DNA of 64,000 bases. Source: Photorhabdus asymbiotica. Its GTDB lineage: Bacteria > Pseudomonadota > Gammaproteobacteria > Enterobacterales > Enterobacteriaceae. The notes under the pieces are model-generated. The model had not been told where the DNA came from and did no database searches. It saw only the letters and a list, made by a program, of their open reading frames with translations. The stretch spans positions 744,001 through 808,000 of the forward strand of contig NZ_RBLJ01000004.1 of NCBI RefSeq assembly GCF_003634575.1, written 5' to 3'. Position numbers and translations under genes: made by a program. Positions 62,852 to 64,000 of the stretch are shown here, piece by piece. The number at the start of each line of letters is the position of its first letter. The stretch's first letter is position 1.

Positions 62852-64000
62852 GTGAAAAACCGTACTTTTGGCAGTACTTTTATCATAGCAGGAACAACGA
62901 TCGGTGCTGGCATGTTAGCTATGCCATTAGCAACCGCTGGTGTGGGATTTGGTGTCAGTTTGATCATGCTGGTGGGTTTGTGGATTGTGATGAGTTACAC
63001 CGCATTATTGCTGGTTGAAGCTTATCAATATGAGTCGCCGGATACGGGGCTGGGGACACTTGCTCAGCGTTATCTTGGCAACGGCGGTAAAATATTAGCG
63101 GGTTTCAGTATGATGTTTCTGATGTATGCACTGACTGCGGCATATATCAGTGGGGCGGGGGATTTACTGACGATTAGCCTTAATAAATGGTTTAATTCAT
63201 CCTTTCCTGCTTCAGTCGGTGTTGTCCTATTTACGGTAATTGCTGGAGGCGTTGTTTGCATTGGCACCAGTTCAGTAGATATGGTTAACCGGGTTATCTT
63301 TAGTGCAAAAATTATTTTCCTGATATTAATGTTGGGGATGATGATGCCGCATGTTCAGAGTATTAATCTACTGACCATGCCATTAGAGCAAGGATTAATA
63401 TTATCTTCCATTCCTGTGATATTCACCTCGTTTGGTTTTCACGGCAGTGTTCCCAGTATGGTGAAATATATGAATGGAGATATACGTCGGCTGCGTTGGG
63501 TATTTATCATCGGCAGCGCAATTCCGCTACTGGCTTATATTTTCTGGCAATTGGCGACTCTTGGCAGTATTAATTCCCCTACATTCGTTAATATCTTAGC
63601 TGAAAACTCAGGGTTGAATGGTTTATTGCACAGCATCCGTGAAGTTGTTGCTTCACCGAAAACTGAGCTTGCCGTACAAATGTTTGCTAACTTGGCGCTC
63701 GCAACCTCATTCCTCGGTGTTGCACTTGGCTTGTTTGATTTTTTGGGTGATCTATTTAAACGCAAAGATAATGTAACCGGGCGTATGCAGACCGGTTTAT
63801 TAACTTTCGTTCCGCCATTGATTTTTGCGCTATTTTACCCAAAAGGCTTTGTGATGGCGTTGGGATATGCCGCCGTGGCGTTGTCAATCTTGGCGTTATT
63901 ATTGCCTAGTCTCTTGGCATATAAATCCCGTCAGCAAAATGAACGCCGCTATCGGGTATTTGGCGGTAAACCAGCATTATTGCTGGTATTTGCCTGTGGT
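62852..64000 (+). CDS. tyrP: Tyrosine-specific transporter TyrP (3' end outside window)
   Basis: GTG start at 62852, behind GAAGGGAAAAAAAC. The frame stays open for 383 codons to the window end (E. coli TyrP 403). [30 protein letters not shown] is almost identical to E. coli TyrP. About eleven transmembrane helices of the HAAAP/AroP-like aromatic amino acid permease type are visible, and [22 protein letters not shown] matches. It imports tyrosine for the decarboxylase upstream, possibly in exchange with tyramine. Only the last 20 or so residues are missing. Confidence 0.95.
   Translation, partial: MKNRTFGSTFIIAGTTIGAGMLAMPLATAGVGFGVSLIMLVGLWIVMSYTALLLVEAYQYESPDTGLGTLAQRYLGNGGKILAGFSMMFLMYALTAAYISGAGDLLTISLNKWFNSSFPASVGVVLFTVIAGGVVCIGTSSVDMVNRVIFSAKIIFLILMLGMMMPHVQSINLLTMPLEQGLILSSIPVIFTSFGFHGSVPSMVKYMNGDIRRLRWVFIIGSAIPLLAYIFWQLATLGSINSPTFVNILAENSGLNGLLHSIREVVASPKTELAVQMFANLALATSFLGVALGLFDFLGDLFKRKDNVTGRMQTGLLTFVPPLIFALFYPKGFVMALGYAAVALSILALLLPSLLAYKSRQQNERRYRVFGGKPALLLVFACG

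Noticed and set aside
1-64000. CRISPR arrays, tRNA and rRNA genes, transposase genes, prophage
   Set aside because: I looked for regularly spaced repeats, tRNA-like cloverleafs and transposase motifs and saw none; the only repeat family is ERIC plus the 42-bp hairpin pair.

Overview
The window looks like part of a Photorhabdus chromosome (Morganellaceae; Xenorhabdus is the next best guess). The basis is gene content, not a database match. It has an AT-rich enterobacterial background with fnr-uspE side by side, a Yersinia-type ureABCEFGD urease, a cinnamate (hca/mhp) pathway, an indigoidine synthetase, an enhancin-like M60 protease, and about thirteen ERIC repeats of roughly 127 bp with TATACCC...GGGTATA ends.

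Layout. (1) 1-6306: a co-directional operon of unknown product, entered from upstream: DegT/StrS aminotransferase, APH-like kinase, HprK-like P-loop protein, NUDIX, SDR, small P-loop kinase and a nucleoside-diphosphate-kinase-like protein. (2) 6310-13829: an orphan RHH antitoxin-like gene, a pair of ERICs, a nickel permease divergent from ureABCEFGD. (3) 13.8-18.1 kb: ERICs, a methyltransferase gene split by an ERIC, then uspE and fnr. (4) 18097-27770: indigoidine-type locus (UPRT, tautomerase, HAD phosphatase, two DUF606 membrane proteins, questin-oxidase-like protein, NUDIX, the A-Ox-PCP-TE NRPS and an IndA/PsuG glycosidase). (5) 27941-35999: mhpD-mhpC and hcaR facing hcaE-hcaF-hcaC-hcaB-mhpB-hcaD, which together convert phenylpropionate/cinnamate to dihydroxy acids and cleave the ring. 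(6) 36035-44752: a very AT-rich cassette between two copies of a 42-bp hairpin repeat. It has a strong promoter, a 21-codon peptide gene, an attenuator-like hairpin, two beta-propeller proteins, an ABC exporter, a flavodoxin-fold reductase, GTP cyclohydrolase II and an FGE-fold enzyme. The last three genes reproduce the ToxB-ToxC-ToxD combination of toxoflavin operons. (7) 44.8-52.5 kb: two tandem small paralogs, two intact oppA paralogs plus a decayed third, and between them toxin-antitoxin debris (RHH antitoxin, truncated PIN toxin, MbcA/ParS-like HTH protein, RES toxin). (8) 53-64 kb: Tat-exported DMSO-reductase-family subunit with a decayed partner, M60 protease, a second HTH paralog, quinone oxidoreductase, tyrosine decarboxylase and the start of tyrP.

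The best candidate for an undescribed system is region 6. A tiny peptide gene separated by a hairpin from toxoflavin-type enzymes and a dedicated exporter suggests either a peptide-derived product carrying a GTP-derived heterocycle, or a toxoflavin-like small molecule with a regulatory leader. The first operon (region 1), with several kinase-fold proteins and an aminotransferase, is the second candidate.
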